From Sindora glabra (Eukaryota; Streptophyta; Magnoliopsida; Fabales; Fabaceae), in contig CM035233.1 in assembly GCA_020226215.1 (NCBI GenBank), positions 10,850,001-10,914,000 of the forward strand: DNA of 64,000 nt, in the 5' to 3' direction. The notes beneath the pieces were generated by a model that ran no database searches, was not told the DNA's origin, and worked only from the letters and a program-made list of their open reading frames with translations. Below, piece after piece: positions 46,146 to 59,623 of the stretch (its first letter is position 1; each line of letters starts with the position of its first letter). Position numbers and translations under genes: made by a program.

Positions 46146-48052
46146 ATTTGGAATGCCCGTTTATTTGTTGGAAAATATATTTGCTCGTTTGCTTCAATAT
46201 AAATGAAGAAGTAATATAGTGCTTCTATATTTTATTATTAAAAAATAATATTTATATCTATAATAATAAAAAAATAACTTCATTCTTTAAAAAAATTATT
46301 TTCTATTCATTTCAAGGGGGCTTTTGAGGTTCTTGAACTCAAGGTGAGTTGATAAAGTTTGGCCCATTGAATTGCAAGCATCACATTTGAACCATTCTCT
46401 TGTTAAAATGCCCCTTGGTTGGAGGGATAAATTTGGAATGCCGCTGAAAAGTTGCGAAAATTTGAAAGCAACCCCCAGAAAAGTAGACTTTATTATGTGC
46501 GAAATTTGGTGACATGGTACTAATATGACAGCACATGCCTTTTCTGTGGGCCAAAAATAACTTTGTGGGCCGTACTTATATGGACTTTTTTATACTTCAG
46601 GTGAAAGTTAAATAAAATTTAATACCTCTTATTATAATAATAATAATAATTAATGACATAAAAATTATCATCTTTTCAATAATATTTAATATCACCTAAC
46701 TAGCTATTTGAATAGTAAGTTACTTATTGAAATATTTGACTAGATTCTCGTATATAAATTGTTATATGATAATGTATATAATGAAATATTTATTTAAGTA
46801 ATTGTTAATACCAATGAAACAGTGATATTATATAATAATTGCTGAAAATAAGAATTCAATTATAAAAATGTTGAATATAATATTAATAATAGTGAAATAA
46901 GAAATAATTAAAAATAACATTAATAATTAATGAAATGAATAATAATAATAACAACCAATAAAAATAAAAAAATATATAAAATACCCTCTTCAATTTTGGG
47001 ATGGTTAGACTTTGTCTCCTTCAATTTTAAAAACTTGGGAATTACACCCTAAAATTTTACAATATTTGGTAACACCCATTATTTACTCAATTAATTATTT
47101 TATCAAATTATATGATTTTTCATGAAATTTTTAAACAAAAAATTTTAATATTTTAGAATATTAATTTATTTTTATTTATTCACATATAATTTTACACCAC
47201 ATTTATAATTATTAAATTAAAATTTTATATATAATTCAATTTCTATTAAATATATAATATGAAAATTATATATAAAAAATAATGAAAAAAATAACATGTT
47301 ATAGAATTATAATTCTTATTCAAAACTTCAGAGAAATGAAATATAGAAATAAAATATAAGATAACTCTCATAAAATACAATGCGTAGAAATGGAACGTAG
47401 GAGTAAAATATGTCTCCTTTGTTTAACGACAACAGTTTTCAATAGTAGAAGCTTGAGAATTGGCTGATTTCATGACTGAGTCAAACGATGGTCAGGGCAA
47501 GCAAATGGCCGTCATTTTCAAAATCTGATTGGCTACTTTTGTAATTTTTCCCTTTTCATACAACTGATAAAATTATTAATATATATTATCTGCTATTACA
47601 CATGAAAATTTAATTGATTGCCATGTGTCCTAGTTTCTAAACACTTAGTTGTCCAGAGACCATAGAACACATTTTAGTATGTAACATTTTCCACTGTTTT
47701 GATAGTTTATAATTATATTTTTATGAAAAATATTTTTCATCAAAACAAATTGAGTGTAAATGTGAAAATCATTTCTTGTTTCTTCATGCATTAAATTAAA
47801 TTAAATTAAATTATTTTTTAAAAATTTCTAATTATATAAAAAAAGATTCTATGAATGTATGATTTTCGTTGTTTTAAAGTAACCACAACATCGGAGTTAT
47901 TTTAAGATTAAGTGAGGTAAAAAAAAATTAATGACATAAGAAAATAATACATCATTGCAAAAAATTAAAATAATTTTTAAACGATCCTTTAAAAAGCAAA
48001 GAGAATGTCATCACTTTCAAGAATTGCCTATAAAAAATTTTGCAATTTATTT
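46146..48052. other. Non-coding region 5' of the Sirevirus
   Basis: No gene recognised. A segment at about 46990-47120 (ACTTGGGAATTACACCCTAA, TTATTTTATCAAATTATATG) resembles the arms of the foldback repeat at 41.2 kb and may be a degenerate relative. A short (AATTA)n-like run lies at 47790-47813. Confidence 0.45.
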
Positions 48053-49495
48053 TGTTAACTAAGTTCCATTTAAATGGTAATTTTAATAATAACAACAAAT
48101 TTTAACTAATTTAAATGTGACTAATAATCACTTGTTGCATTGAATCAAAATTGAAGCATAAAGATTATTGAAGACTATTAATTAGGATTTTATTGCTTTT
48201 ATAGGTTCATTTTTACAATAGGAAATTAAATTAAATGGATTCAATTTGTAACATTGAGAAAATGTTCTTTAAAATTAAATCTTGTATCAAAATAATTTTT
48301 ACATGAGTTGGAATCAAATTTGGGTTAAAGTTGATTTTCTAAATGAATAAAATAAGTTTCAGATGGTTTAAATCTTGAAAACAAGGATGTAGGGAGGCAA
48401 AATTGATTATGCAATCAATTCTAGCCTTCTAGTAACATTTTTAACAAGATGAATTAATTGCATAATCAATTCACCACACTCAAAATAAACCTAGGCATCC
48501 CCTGCTTTCTAGTTAAAAAATCATCCTAATAGAATCGATTTCAAAATCAATTCTAAGTGTTTAGAGATAAAATGAGTTTCATGTGAATCGATTATGCAAT
48601 CAATTCACACAATAAAAGTTCAAAATTCAATGTCTAATGAACCAATTGTGAATCAATTGCACACTTAATTCATCCTATATGATTTAAAATTTTAGAAGTC
48701 TAAGTAAATTGATTGCACAATCAATTCATTAAGCTCTAACACATCCATAATGGCTATTTTTTATGTATAACAAACTTTTAAGCCTTTCAACACCTATATA
48801 AGACCTTGAACTTGACTTTAAAACACAAGAAAAGGTTTTCATTATTACATTAATGCAAGATCTTCATCTCTTTTCTCTTATATGATTCGAATCTTAAGAA
48901 TCTACATGATTGAAATTTCATCTTCTTAGCTCTTCATTGTACATTCAAATTTTGAGAATTTGTGAGTTTAGTTATTAGATTTCAAACACTCATTTATTAT
49001 ATGTTAGAGTAAGGTATCCCTAAGATATTCAAAAGTGTAGAATCTCTGGATAAATTATTTTTTGAGAGAGGAACTCAAGAGAATTAGCTTGTAATTAGTG
49101 GACATCATAGAGGTTTCTTCAAGTGCCTAATTAAAATTAAGAGATATGGATTCTTGCAAAATCCAAGTTAGTAAGCTTGATATTGGATGTATTCATTAGA
49201 GTGTTAGATCTTCAAGACTGAACCATTATAAACCATAGTGTTTGATCTTCTTTACTCCTATCTCTTTACATTGTCTAAGCTATGCTATATTTTTCTTGTT
49301 GTAGTTGTTGAATCATTATCCTTAATTGTTTCAAACTTGTTTAGTACATTAGATAAACATTTATCTATAATTTTCAAGTAAAAATTGACTCTAAAACTCT
49401 TACAAAGCTAATTTTAATTTTAAAATTGATAAAATTCTAAAACCTAATTCACCATCTCTTAGGTGGCATCCCTGGTTACAAGTATTCAATCTTGT
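48053..49495 (+). repeat. Sirevirus 5' LTR
   Basis: Starts TGTTAACTAAG and runs to about 49495. The end is set by alignment with the 3' LTR (GGTGG...TTACA, then the last 20 bases) and is good to about 10 bases. It contains at least six imperfect palindromes of the form GAATTGATTxxxCAATCAATTC (about 48401, 48451, 48532, 48585, 48639 and 48706). A TATA-like CTATATAAG lies near 48793. Confidence 0.8.
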
Positions 49496-49554
49496 CTCTT
49501 GTGACAAGATCTCAACAAGATGCTATAAATTTGAATAGTTCTAGTTTTTACTCA

Positions 49555-50520
49555 AATGTACCCCATTGAATGAACCTCCTAGTTTTAATTACAATATTAT
49601 ACATTTTGGAAATAAAAGATGAAAGATTTCATAAAAGGCACCAATGTTAATATGTGGGAACTAATTGAGAAAGGATATAATCCACCAACCAAGAAAGAAA
49701 ACAATGTTGATGTTTTAAAAGCAAAAGCAGATTGGATTGAAAATAATAAAAGAAAACATCAACTTTACTCCAAGGTTAAATAAATTTTATCAAATTCTTT
49801 ATGGCCAAGTAAATATGAAAGAGTCTCTAATTGCGTAACAATAAAAGAAATATGGAAGGTTCTTGAAGTGGCTCACATAGGAACCATACAAGTTAAAAAA
49901 AGCAAAATGTATATATTTGTTTATCAATATGAACTATTTAGAATGAATGATAGTGATTCTATTAAAAATATGATGTAAAGATTTACTGCACTTGTTAACC
50001 AATTGAGTTTTCTTAGCAGGAACTTTATGAATGGTGAATTAGTTCACAAAGTACTTAGATCATTGACAATTGAATTGCAACCAAAGATCACTACCATCAA
50101 GAAAGTTATGAAAATCACAATACCAACACTGCAAAACCTATTTGGATATTTAGGAGAAAATGAACTAAAGCTTAAGAGATTTGCAAATGATAATGAAAAA
50201 AGTAAAAATCTCTTACTCTCTAAATTGAAGCAATTATTGATGAGAAAGACATTGATAAGGAATGTTAAGAAGATATTCTTAACACTTTATTTGAAGATAA
50301 CTTAACCTTTTTTACAAAGAAATATCAAAGAGCAAACAAAAGAATTAGTGGAAGGAAAATAATTCCTCATGCAAGCAAGCCACTCCAACTTGCTAGAATG
50401 TAAGAAGTTAGGTTATATCAAGTTTGATTGCCCTATATATTTGAAAAAGCAAGTGAAGTATAAAAAGTGAAAGAATAAGGGCAAAGTTTTACTAGTAACA
50501 TAAGAAATGATGACAATGAT
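49555..50520 (+). pseudogene. Sirevirus gag, degenerate
   Basis: Particle protein of the retrotransposon. Frame pieces show a gag N-terminal region (about 49570-49720, with RKDIIHQP-like sequence in one frame), the UBN2-like middle (about 50003-50305, with SLTIELQPKITTIKKV and LQNLFGYL) and a zinc-knuckle remnant (about 50390-50435, LECKKLGYIKFDCP). The first Cys is absent and the His is Tyr. Frameshifts separate the pieces. It lies directly after the 5' LTR. Confidence 0.75.
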
Positions 50521-53500
50521 TCTTATGAAAGAAATGACAAGGAAGAGAAAACACTTCTTTGCTTAATGAATGTTAGAGATCATAATGGAGATGAAGTATC
50601 TATTTCTAATTCTAAAGATAAATCTAATTATGTGCTTATTAATCTTAATGTTGATTTACTTAAGGCATAAAGAAATATTAAACTTTTAATGGAGGTTATT
50701 TCTTATTTGGAAGAGAATATTGATAGTTTAGAAAAAGAAAATGATGAGTTACTTCAAGAAATAGAAGCTTGAAGAAAATATCACAAACATATGCCTCTTG
50801 TGAAAGTCTCAAACAAAAGCTTAATGTTTTAATAAAAAATATCAAGAAGATGACAAAAGGAAAAAATACACTTAACACTCTGCTTAGTTAAAGAACAAGC
50901 TTCAACAAAGAAGGTCTAGGTTTCATACCAAATAGAAAAGAAATGTCTTTTATAAAAACTTCTTTGTTAAAGAGGCCATGAAGAGGCAACTCAATATAAC
51001 TTATTTCTATTATAAGGAAAAAAGAAGTAGAATTCATTCTTGTGCTTACAAAAGGAACACCTATGTTAGAGTAAAGGAAATTTAGGTTTCAAAAATGATA
51101 TATGTGGCTATAACACTAATGAAACTAAAACTATTTAGGTACCAAAGCTCAAAAATTAATGTCTCTTTTGTAGGTTGTTAGTGTATATGCCCTAAAATCA
51201 ATCATATTGATGATTGTAATTTTGAATCATATTATTTTAATGGTAATTCTAATTATTATATTTATATATATTATCTGCGTAATATATTCAATTATAATAA
51301 TAACCTTAGAATAATTGTATTCTTAAATGTCCCTAGTCATATATCATTATGGATTAGGTTGCTTTGATATGTTAAGACTAGCATGTGTGAAGACTTATAT
51401 GGGATATTAAGTTTACACATGAGTACAAGTTAGAGAACTTGTATACTGGACAGACCCATATTAAGAACACTACATGAATCATTATATGAGTGTTATAAGT
51501 GGTTCTTAGTGATCATTATTAATATGGTCCTTTGACCTAAGATCACCAAGGTTCCCTACATGTGAGTTTCATATTTTGATACTATTCTATGTCACTAATG
51601 GTTAAGTGAATGCAAGGGTAGATATTGGATATGTCACATATCATGCGAAGGGGTTTGTGTGATCAAGATGGGATTTGCCCCTCCTATATAACAGGAGTAA
51701 CATCTATAGGCCCCTTGATTAAGTAAAGTTGAGAAAATGCATGGCCATGCTCAGATGAATTTACATGAGATGTCGATTACATTTGTTTCAGTCAGCTTAC
51801 TTAGGAATCAAGAAACCTCAAGATTAGGCTATACGGGAATGACACGGTCCATGTCTCGTGCTCAATCTAGATGTATAGGACAAAAGGACATAAGTAATGA
51901 TCATGTGTAAAGGTTTAGTCAAATCACCGACTTTCATATTACTTGGGTAACAATGATGTGTTGCTAGACACCAATCATTGTTTATGATCATTAATATGAT
52001 TAATGGTCATTGCTAACGTAATGAAAGCCTGTAGGGTCGTACACTTAGAGCCTAGTGAATTTGGAATTAATGGACCAAATTGTTTGGGCTTAATATTTGG
52101 GAATTCATGTTATAATTATAAGGCCCAATAGTAAGCCTATAATTATACATGAAATAAAGCCCAAATAGGTTAGGTTTTTCTATGCACCTATTTAAATAGA
52201 CTTATTGGGTAATAATAGGATTGACTATTATTATTCACGCACCCCAAGCAAAAGTATAGAAAACCCTAGCACCTCTCTTTGACCAAAATCCCTGAAGAGG
52301 CATAGCTAGCACTACGAGGTGTAAGGAGATCAATTCCAACCGGTGTGTGTAGCGGGCATTCATCGGTGATTCACGGGTTCGTGTGGATACCACAGAGGTG
52401 TAGCCACATAAACGTTGTACTGGTGATCTAATTTACTGGTTTCTATTCCGGTTCGTGATTTGGAAGCAGATCGAACTTGCTGTAGCGGTCAGAAGATTTT
52501 GGCCGAAAGGTATAAACCCTAATCCCTAATCTATGGCGTTCTAAATTCACATGGATCCTTGGTGGAAATCGTGCAAAAATTTTATTCCACTGTGCATGTA
52601 TGATGCGCGATTTCCAGCAGTATGCATGAAATCCTAAAGTAATATGTAGTATTTGGATATTAAGTGTTTAAGGCATATGACTAAAGGTAAATAAAAATTT
52701 TTCTCCTTAACACTAAAAGAAGGAAGAAATGTCATCTTTAGAGATAATGCAAAAGGTAAGGTCATTGGAATAGGTAAAGTCTTGCATCGAGAATGTTTTA
52801 TTTGTTAAAAGGCTCAAATATAATTTGTTTAGCATTAGTCAATTTTGTGACAAGAGAAACAAAGTTACCTTCAATTCCACTTGTTACATTGTTAAGAATC
52901 ATAATGGTAAGCAAGCTAAGTTAGTTGGTAAAAGATGTAGTAATATATACATAATAGATAATTTAGATCCTAAATGCTTAGGAAGTATGAATAAGGATTC
53001 TTCTTTTTGACATAAGAGGCTTACTCATACAAGCATGGACCTCATTAGAAAATTTTCAAGAAATGACTTTGTTGATGGTTTATCAAAGCTTATGTATAAC
53101 AAAGATAGATTTTATGATGCATGCCAAAGAGGAAAAAAGTAAAAGCATCTTTTGAACCCAAGAATGTTAATTTTTTTTTCATCTAGACCACTTCAATTAC
53201 TTCATATGGGTTTAGTTGGTCCATAAAGAAATGAGAGCTATGGAGGTTTTCTATGTACTTGTAATTGTTAATGAATATTCTAGGTTTACATGCACATTAT
53301 TCTTCTTACCAAAAGTAGGATATTTAAAGCCTTCAAAAGGCTTGTAAAATTTATTTAACATTAAGAAAAAAGGATGATCATAATAAGCATTAGAAATTAT
53401 CATAGTGGAGAATTTGAAAATCATGATTTTACTTATAATTGTGATAAAAATGGCATTGAGCATGACTTTTTAACTTTTAGAACACCTTAACAAAATGGAG

Positions 53501-55610
53501 TTGTTGAAAGAAAAAATAGGTATCTAGAAGATATGGTAAGGATTTTATTAAATGATAGCTCTTTTCTTAAGATTTTTTAGGTAAAAGTGGTTAGCATCAC
53601 ATATTATGCAATGATTAGAGCCTTGATAAAGCCACTTTTAAAGGAAAACCCCCTATACAAAGGAAGAAAACTAAATAAATTACATTTTTATGTCTTTGGT
53701 TGTATGTGTTTTATACATAAAAATGACAAATATATTCTTAAAAAGTTTAATACCAAATCCAATGAAGCCATATTTATTAGATATTCTTCTAATAACAAAA
53801 CTTATAAAGTTTACAATAAAAGAACTTTCCTAGTGGAAGAATCCATCCATGTGGTATTTGATGAATCTACTTTTAGCATGAAAAAGTTATCATATGAAGA
53901 TAGGGAGCAAGTAAATTCATGGGTTATCCAAAAGGACTCAGAAAATCAAGAACTTTCTTCTCCTATAGTCAATACAAATCAAGATCAAAGTTATAAATCT
54001 AAAAAAAAATTGGAAGATCATGAGGAGCCATCCTATTGATTAAGTCATTAGTGATGTATCTTAAATGATAACTAGAAATTCTTTTAGAATTATATATGAT
54101 CACTTAGCATTCTTATCTCAAATTAAAGAGGCAATAACTGATGGATGTTAGATCTTGGCTACACAAGAAAAATTAAATCAATTTGAAAAAAATGAAGTTT
54201 CCAAGCTTGTGCTGAGAGCTAATGGTTATCCAATTATTGGCAATAAATAGGTGTTTAGAAATAAAATTAATGAGAATGATATCATACTTTGGAACAAAGC
54301 TCAATTGGCTACAAAATATTACAACCAAGAGGAAGATATTGATTACGATAAAACCTATGCACTAATAGTTAAGGCTATTAGAATATTATTAGCATATGCT
54401 TGCATGAAAAGGTTTATGCCTTATTAAATGGATGTTAAGAGTGCATTTTTAAATGATAGAATTATGGAAGAAGCAAATGTTAAACAATCTTTGAGTTTTG
54501 AAAGTCATTTCTTTCCTAATCATGTTTTTAAACTTAAGAAAGCACTTTATTGTCTCAAACAAGTTCTTAGAGCTTGGTATGAAAGATTAAACAAATTTGT
54601 TATGGACAAAAGTTTTTCAAGAAAAAAAGTTAACCCTATTTTGTTTATAAGGCATGAACTTAACTATATTCTTCTTTTAAAAATATATGTTAATAACATA
54701 AAATGTAATGCTACTAATGAATCAATTTTAAAAGAGTTTACTAAGTTGATGCAAAGTGAATTTGAGATGGTATGATGGAAGAGTTGAATTTCTTTCTTAA
54801 TTTACAAATTAAACAATCAAATGATAGAATTTTTGTAAGTCAAACCAAAAACACAAAAGAATTACTTAGCAAATACAAGATGGATAAGACAAAATCATAT
54901 TCTACATCTATCTAACAAAATTAAACTTGGATAAAGGAGGTAAAAAGGTTGATATTATCATGTATAGAGGATAAGAGTTTCCTTACTCTATCTTACTGCT
55001 AGTAGACTCGATATTATGTTTAGTGTGTGTATATATATGCAAGATTTCAAGCTAACCTAAGAATCACATTTGATTGTCGTAAAATGGATTTTAAGATATC
55101 TTGTAGACACATCTTAATTTGGGTTATGGTATATTAAAGAAAAGTCAATTTCTTTGATAGGTTTTACTAGTAGCCAATTGGAGAGGAAGAGCACTAGTGG
55201 TTTTTATCAGTTTCTTAACAACTATTAATCTCATGGCATAATAAAAAATAAATAGTGTGACTTTGTCTACAATAAAAATGGAATACATAACTGCTAATAG
55301 TTGTCGTACTCAACTTTTTTAAATGAAGCAATGATTATTGAACTTTGATTTAAAATTTGAAAATATTTTGATTAAATGTGATAATACTAATGCCATTAAT
55401 TTCACTAGAAATCCTATTATGCATTCTAAATTAATGCATATTGAAGACATTAGTTTATCTATTATCATGTTCAAAGAGAAGACATTGCCTTTGAATTTGT
55501 CTAAATTGACTTTCAACTAGTAGACATCTTCACTAAGCCATTTAGTGAAGATCAATTCAATTTTATTAGAAGAGAATTTGAAATTTTAAATCCTATTGAA
55601 AGGTAACCTC
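50521..55610 (+). pseudogene. Sirevirus pol, degenerate and interrupted
   Basis: The order is copia-type. It has a protease/spacer region to 51175, then the solo LTR (51176-52619), then the pre-integrase zinc region (about 52825-53100, with KRLTHTS). Integrase (about 53150-54040), reverse transcriptase (about 54130-55130, with MDVKSAFLND and LYCLKQ) and RNase H (about 55140-55610, ending near LVDIFTKPF) follow. The RT catalytic YVDD box reads YVNN here (54686-54697), so both metal-binding Asp residues are lost, and stops and frameshifts are frequent. The enzyme is dead. Confidence 0.85.
51176..52619 (+). mobile_element. Solo LTR, copy 1 (inserted in pol)
   Basis: A 1444-bp sequence beginning TGTTAGTGTATATGCCC and ending GCGATTTCCAGCA, without internal coding region. 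A near-identical copy lies inverted at 59796-61241. TG...CA ends and length indicate an LTR left after recombination of a full element. The expected 5-bp duplication is imperfect (GTAGG to the left, GTATG to the right, one base offset). The family is not certain; a copia LTR is likely. It splits the pol of the Sirevirus. Confidence 0.75.
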
Positions 55611-58019
55611 TTATGGACTTAAAGCTTATTTCTAAATTCAATTGAAAATTCTAAATCTTTCAAATTTAACTATTTCTTATTAGTTTATTGAAAATTCTAT
55701 TATTAACTCTAGCATTGGAGATATCCTGAAATTTGCTTTGTAGGAGTTGTTCCTAAAATCTAGCATTTAGAATTAAAAATATGGTCATAATTATTAGGTC
55801 AAAGGTCTTGATTTTGGATAATATGGTATTAAAAATTTTAAGTCTCAAAAGAATCTAGAATTGTAGCAATCAAGTGATCAATTGATTCATTGTGCAAAAT
55901 CATGTTTAAGAGCTCAGAATTAAGTGTGAAATCGATTTTGAAAGGTGTCTTTTAGTACTAGAAGCCAAAAATGAAGTGAGCAATCAATTCTCAGTGTGTA
56001 GAGGGAAATCTAGGAATTTGAAAATTGTGTGTGGACTCAAGTGAACAATCGGTTCACATATGAATATTTTCACACATGAATCAATCATATAATCAATTCC
56101 AAAAGGTGCTTATGAAAGCTTTATGTGTGTTTGGGTTGTGATAGCGGGTTGTAATACATTCAAAATTAGATATTACTAGTTAATAGAAATTTTACAATAT
56201 AGGGTAACAATCAGGTTAAACCCTTAACGATCTACTTAATATATCCTTTTACAATGATTTACTAACTATGTGATTATAAATAGAATGCAAATATGCAATC
56301 TAGTATGCATAATATAAAACAAAACTAACTAAATGTAAATAGAATTAAATAAAGGAGGTTTTGATTCAAAATTTAAATAGAATGTATTGACAAAGTAGGA
56401 TACAAAAATAACATAAAAAAGTAAAAAATTAATATAGCAAAATAATTGATCCAAAGATTTCAGAGCTCTTAGTAAATTAATTATAAATCATAAATTAATT
56501 AACAGTTTCAACTAATTTTTCAACCTTGAACCATCTGGAACCCTTGAATGATTTATGAATTTTATTCTAGATAATCATGTAGAATTTGATCAATTAAGAT
56601 TAGCATAATTAAGCAACTATTGTAATCCATATAGCTAGATTAAAATTAATTTAAAAATAAAAGTTGGCTAAATTAAAGGATTAAACCAGAAACATTTGAT
56701 TTAATCATTCAACGCTTTATTCCCATGTGAAGAAATAACTATTGCCCAACTATAATTTAACATAAAAATAGATAAGCATAAAAAATCACAAGGTTGAATA
56801 TATATTATATTAAATTAGCATTTAATTCATACAATTCCAAAAGATTAGGGCAAAGAATGAGGAAAAGAAGAAAATCAATTAGAAAATGTCAACATTACAA
56901 CTTAGTATCTTATAATTCAAATAAAGATAAGCCTTAAATTCCTTAAATTAGTAAAAAATTTAATCTTCCATAGTTAAAGAAGAAAAAACTTAAAGAAAGG
57001 AAACTTTCTATTTAGAGTTGTGTAGGATTGTTATCTTATGTTTGAAGGCACAAAACCTTATATCTAATTTCTTATGGGACTAAACTAATGGACCATAATT
57101 ATATGCTTCCTAGAGTTACAAAGAATAAGGGCTTTTTAATTTTAAAAGCCTAAAACCTAATTTGAAAAATAATACATTACAAAAGTCACTATGATAATAT
57201 CTTATAAGTCTACCTTTTAGCCAATGTGAGACCACAAAAATCTATGTAGTTTTATTAAAATCCAAATGTAAAAGTTATAAAGCTAAGTCTTAAGAAACCT
57301 TGAACATTGATTTCACCTTGATTAGATCTCTAAAGCTTTAGATAGGGCCCGAAAACTAAAACTAGTTCAACTTGGATAGAAATAGAGCATTAGATTCATG
57401 GTTAAATTCAACCTTTTAGATGTCTGAAATGGACATTGACCAAAACATAAAAGTTGTATAGCTTCTTTTAAGCTCTCTAGCAATATAAAGCCAATTTTGA
57501 TATCTAGAATTTAAGATATAGCCAAAAAACTCAAAATAATATAAAAATTTAGTATTAATTGGGTAATTTCAAAATACTAGAAAATCAATCCTAAATCACA
57601 TGACAAGGCTAATTCCATAACATTAAGCTTATGTAACACATTAAGAGGTATAAAATAGAAGGAAATAATGTAGAAAAAATCTTGTACAATAAGTTCTCAT
57701 TCATGCATGGCCTTGTTCAATTACACTAAAGCTTTTATGTGCCCTCTCACCCAAAATTCACCCATTTTTCCATCTTTTCACCAAAGTCTCTCAAAATACA
57801 CCAATTAAATCCTTCTTTCATTATTTTTCTTCCATTTTTATTGATTAAAACTCCTTACATCACTCAAAATCCAAAAACCCCAAATTCATCTATAAAAACC
57901 CTAATTCTTATATTTCTTCCCTAGTCAAATTCTTCACTACAAATCATTTCTTTATAGCCTACACTTCTATTCTATACCTTTTTCTCCCTCAAAAAACATT
58001 GAACCATCCAAATTCTATG
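55611..58019 (+). other. Non-coding region between pol and the envelope-like ORF
   Basis: No coding sequence. About 55870-56100 carries further palindromes like those in the LTR (CAATTGATTCATTG, GAACAATCGGTTC, AATCATATAATCAATTCC). From about 56135 (TGTGATAGCGGG) the composition changes and the stretch to about 57730 could be an unrelated insertion; its ends are not resolved. About 57739-57924 is a C-rich, proline-coding frame just before the envelope-like ORF and is probably leader sequence. Confidence 0.5.
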
Positions 58020-59215
58020 GGAAAAAAAATTATGGCTCCAAAATAGCCCCACATTGACATTGATAAAGGAAAAGGAAAAGCTTTTAGCTTATCTACACAT
58101 ATGTGCTCCTATACAAAATCAATTCTTGAGAGGATATGTTATGCCAAGGTAACCATTTTTGATAAATTCATAGATACAATGGTAAATGATATTAAACTAA
58201 CAAATTGTTAGGATATTTAATTTTTGAAAAATAAAAAATTTGGAGATTTATCATTTGTTAGATCATCTGCAATTGTTGAAGTTTATTACATATAGTGCTG
58301 TTATTATCCTAGCATAATATGTTAATTCTATGCTAATTTGAAAAATAATAGTCATAAGAGCCTTATTAAATTGATAACATTAGCCAAGGGTAAACAATTT
58401 CCAATGCATATTCCTGCTATGGTTGCTACATTTATTATAGATCAAAGTCAACCTTACATTAAGGCCAACAACCTTATTGATTATTCCAAGGCTGCTACAA
58501 TTAGGTTCTTTTAGCCTAAATCCTACCTAAATGAAAAATAAGTACAAGCTTTTAATTATTGGGATGTCTATAGAGGATCAAATCTTACACTACACTATTG
58601 CTAAAGTTATCCTTCCAATGTGCTAGAACTTCACTTAAAGGATGACTATGAATTATTGATAATATGGGCCATCTAAAAAATATGCCGATCAACTTTCCTA
58701 ATCATATCTTTCTCTATATGCATTTTCATGCCATCAAAGAGTTTCTTCCATAAGGTATAATTCTTACTCAATTATTTAAAAATTTTGGACTTCAATTTGA
58801 GCAAGAACCAAAAGTTGAAAAATTCAAGGAGTCTAAAAGGATGAAGGTAAAAAATATAAAGCATATCTCTTTCCATAACATTGAAGGTGTGTGGTGATTT
58901 ATTAATAAAGGTGATACTGCGGAAGAATTTAATATGAAGTCCTTAAAAGATTACATCACTACTTTGCACAAAGAAACTTGGAAGGACTTAAAATCCTACA
59001 ATAAGGGTTAATTTGGAAAGCTTAATGAAAAATTGAACATTGTTGAAGATGTTAAAGATAGTTTTGAAGAAAAGGATGATGAAGACACAACTCAAGCTAA
59101 AAGAAAGAGCAAAAGGAAACAAGAGCCAACTGTATCCAAAAAGAAGTAAAGGAAAAGGCAAACGATAGTGAAGCTATTACTTTAGATGATGATAGTGGTA
59201 ATAAGGTGATGAGAT
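58020..59215 (+). pseudogene. Sirevirus envelope-like ORF, degenerate
   Basis: Downstream of pol and upstream of the polypurine tract, the position of the envelope-like ORF in many Sireviruses. Translation in broken frames shows features of the plant retrotransposon/putative transposon protein family (PF20167-like). There is a segment with a VYY/FYANL pattern (about 58270-58340), LITLAKGKQFPMHIPAMVA (about 58370-58430), a LTQLFKNFGL segment (about 58765) and a C-terminal Lys/Glu-rich coiled region (about 59010-59150). Several stops and shifts disrupt it. Whether such proteins ever act as envelopes is not established. Confidence 0.65.
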
Positions 59216-59610
59216 GACATGGTAGACAATTAGATATATCTACCTATTAGCCTTATTTTATCCCTTTAGAACTTAATTATCCTTTTGCTAGAACCTTTTT
59301 TTTTGTAGTTAACTATCTTGTGGTTACTTTCATTGTTTATTATGGTTTATTTTAGATCTCTTTTATAGCTCTTATGGTATTTATGTTATTTTGCACGTTA
59401 CATCATATTTACCTTATTTGATTGATGCCAAAAAAGTGGAGAGATTTGAAATTAATTGTCATGGTTAAATAATTTGCAAATTTGAATTCAAATGGCTTGC
59501 AAATTTATTCAAATAACAAAAAATTACATGCATGATTTGAAGGGAAGTTTCAAAGTGAGGGGTAGCTATAGTGTTAGATTAAATTAATCTCAAAATGATT
59601 GTTCATCATT

Positions 59611-59623
59611 AAAAAAGGGAGAT
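59611..59623 (+). promoter_or_regulatory. Polypurine tract of the Sirevirus
   Basis: AAAAAAGGGAGAT immediately precedes the 3' LTR start (TATTAGC, aligned with TGTTAAC in the 5' LTR). This is the plus-strand primer site for reverse transcription. Confidence 0.75.
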
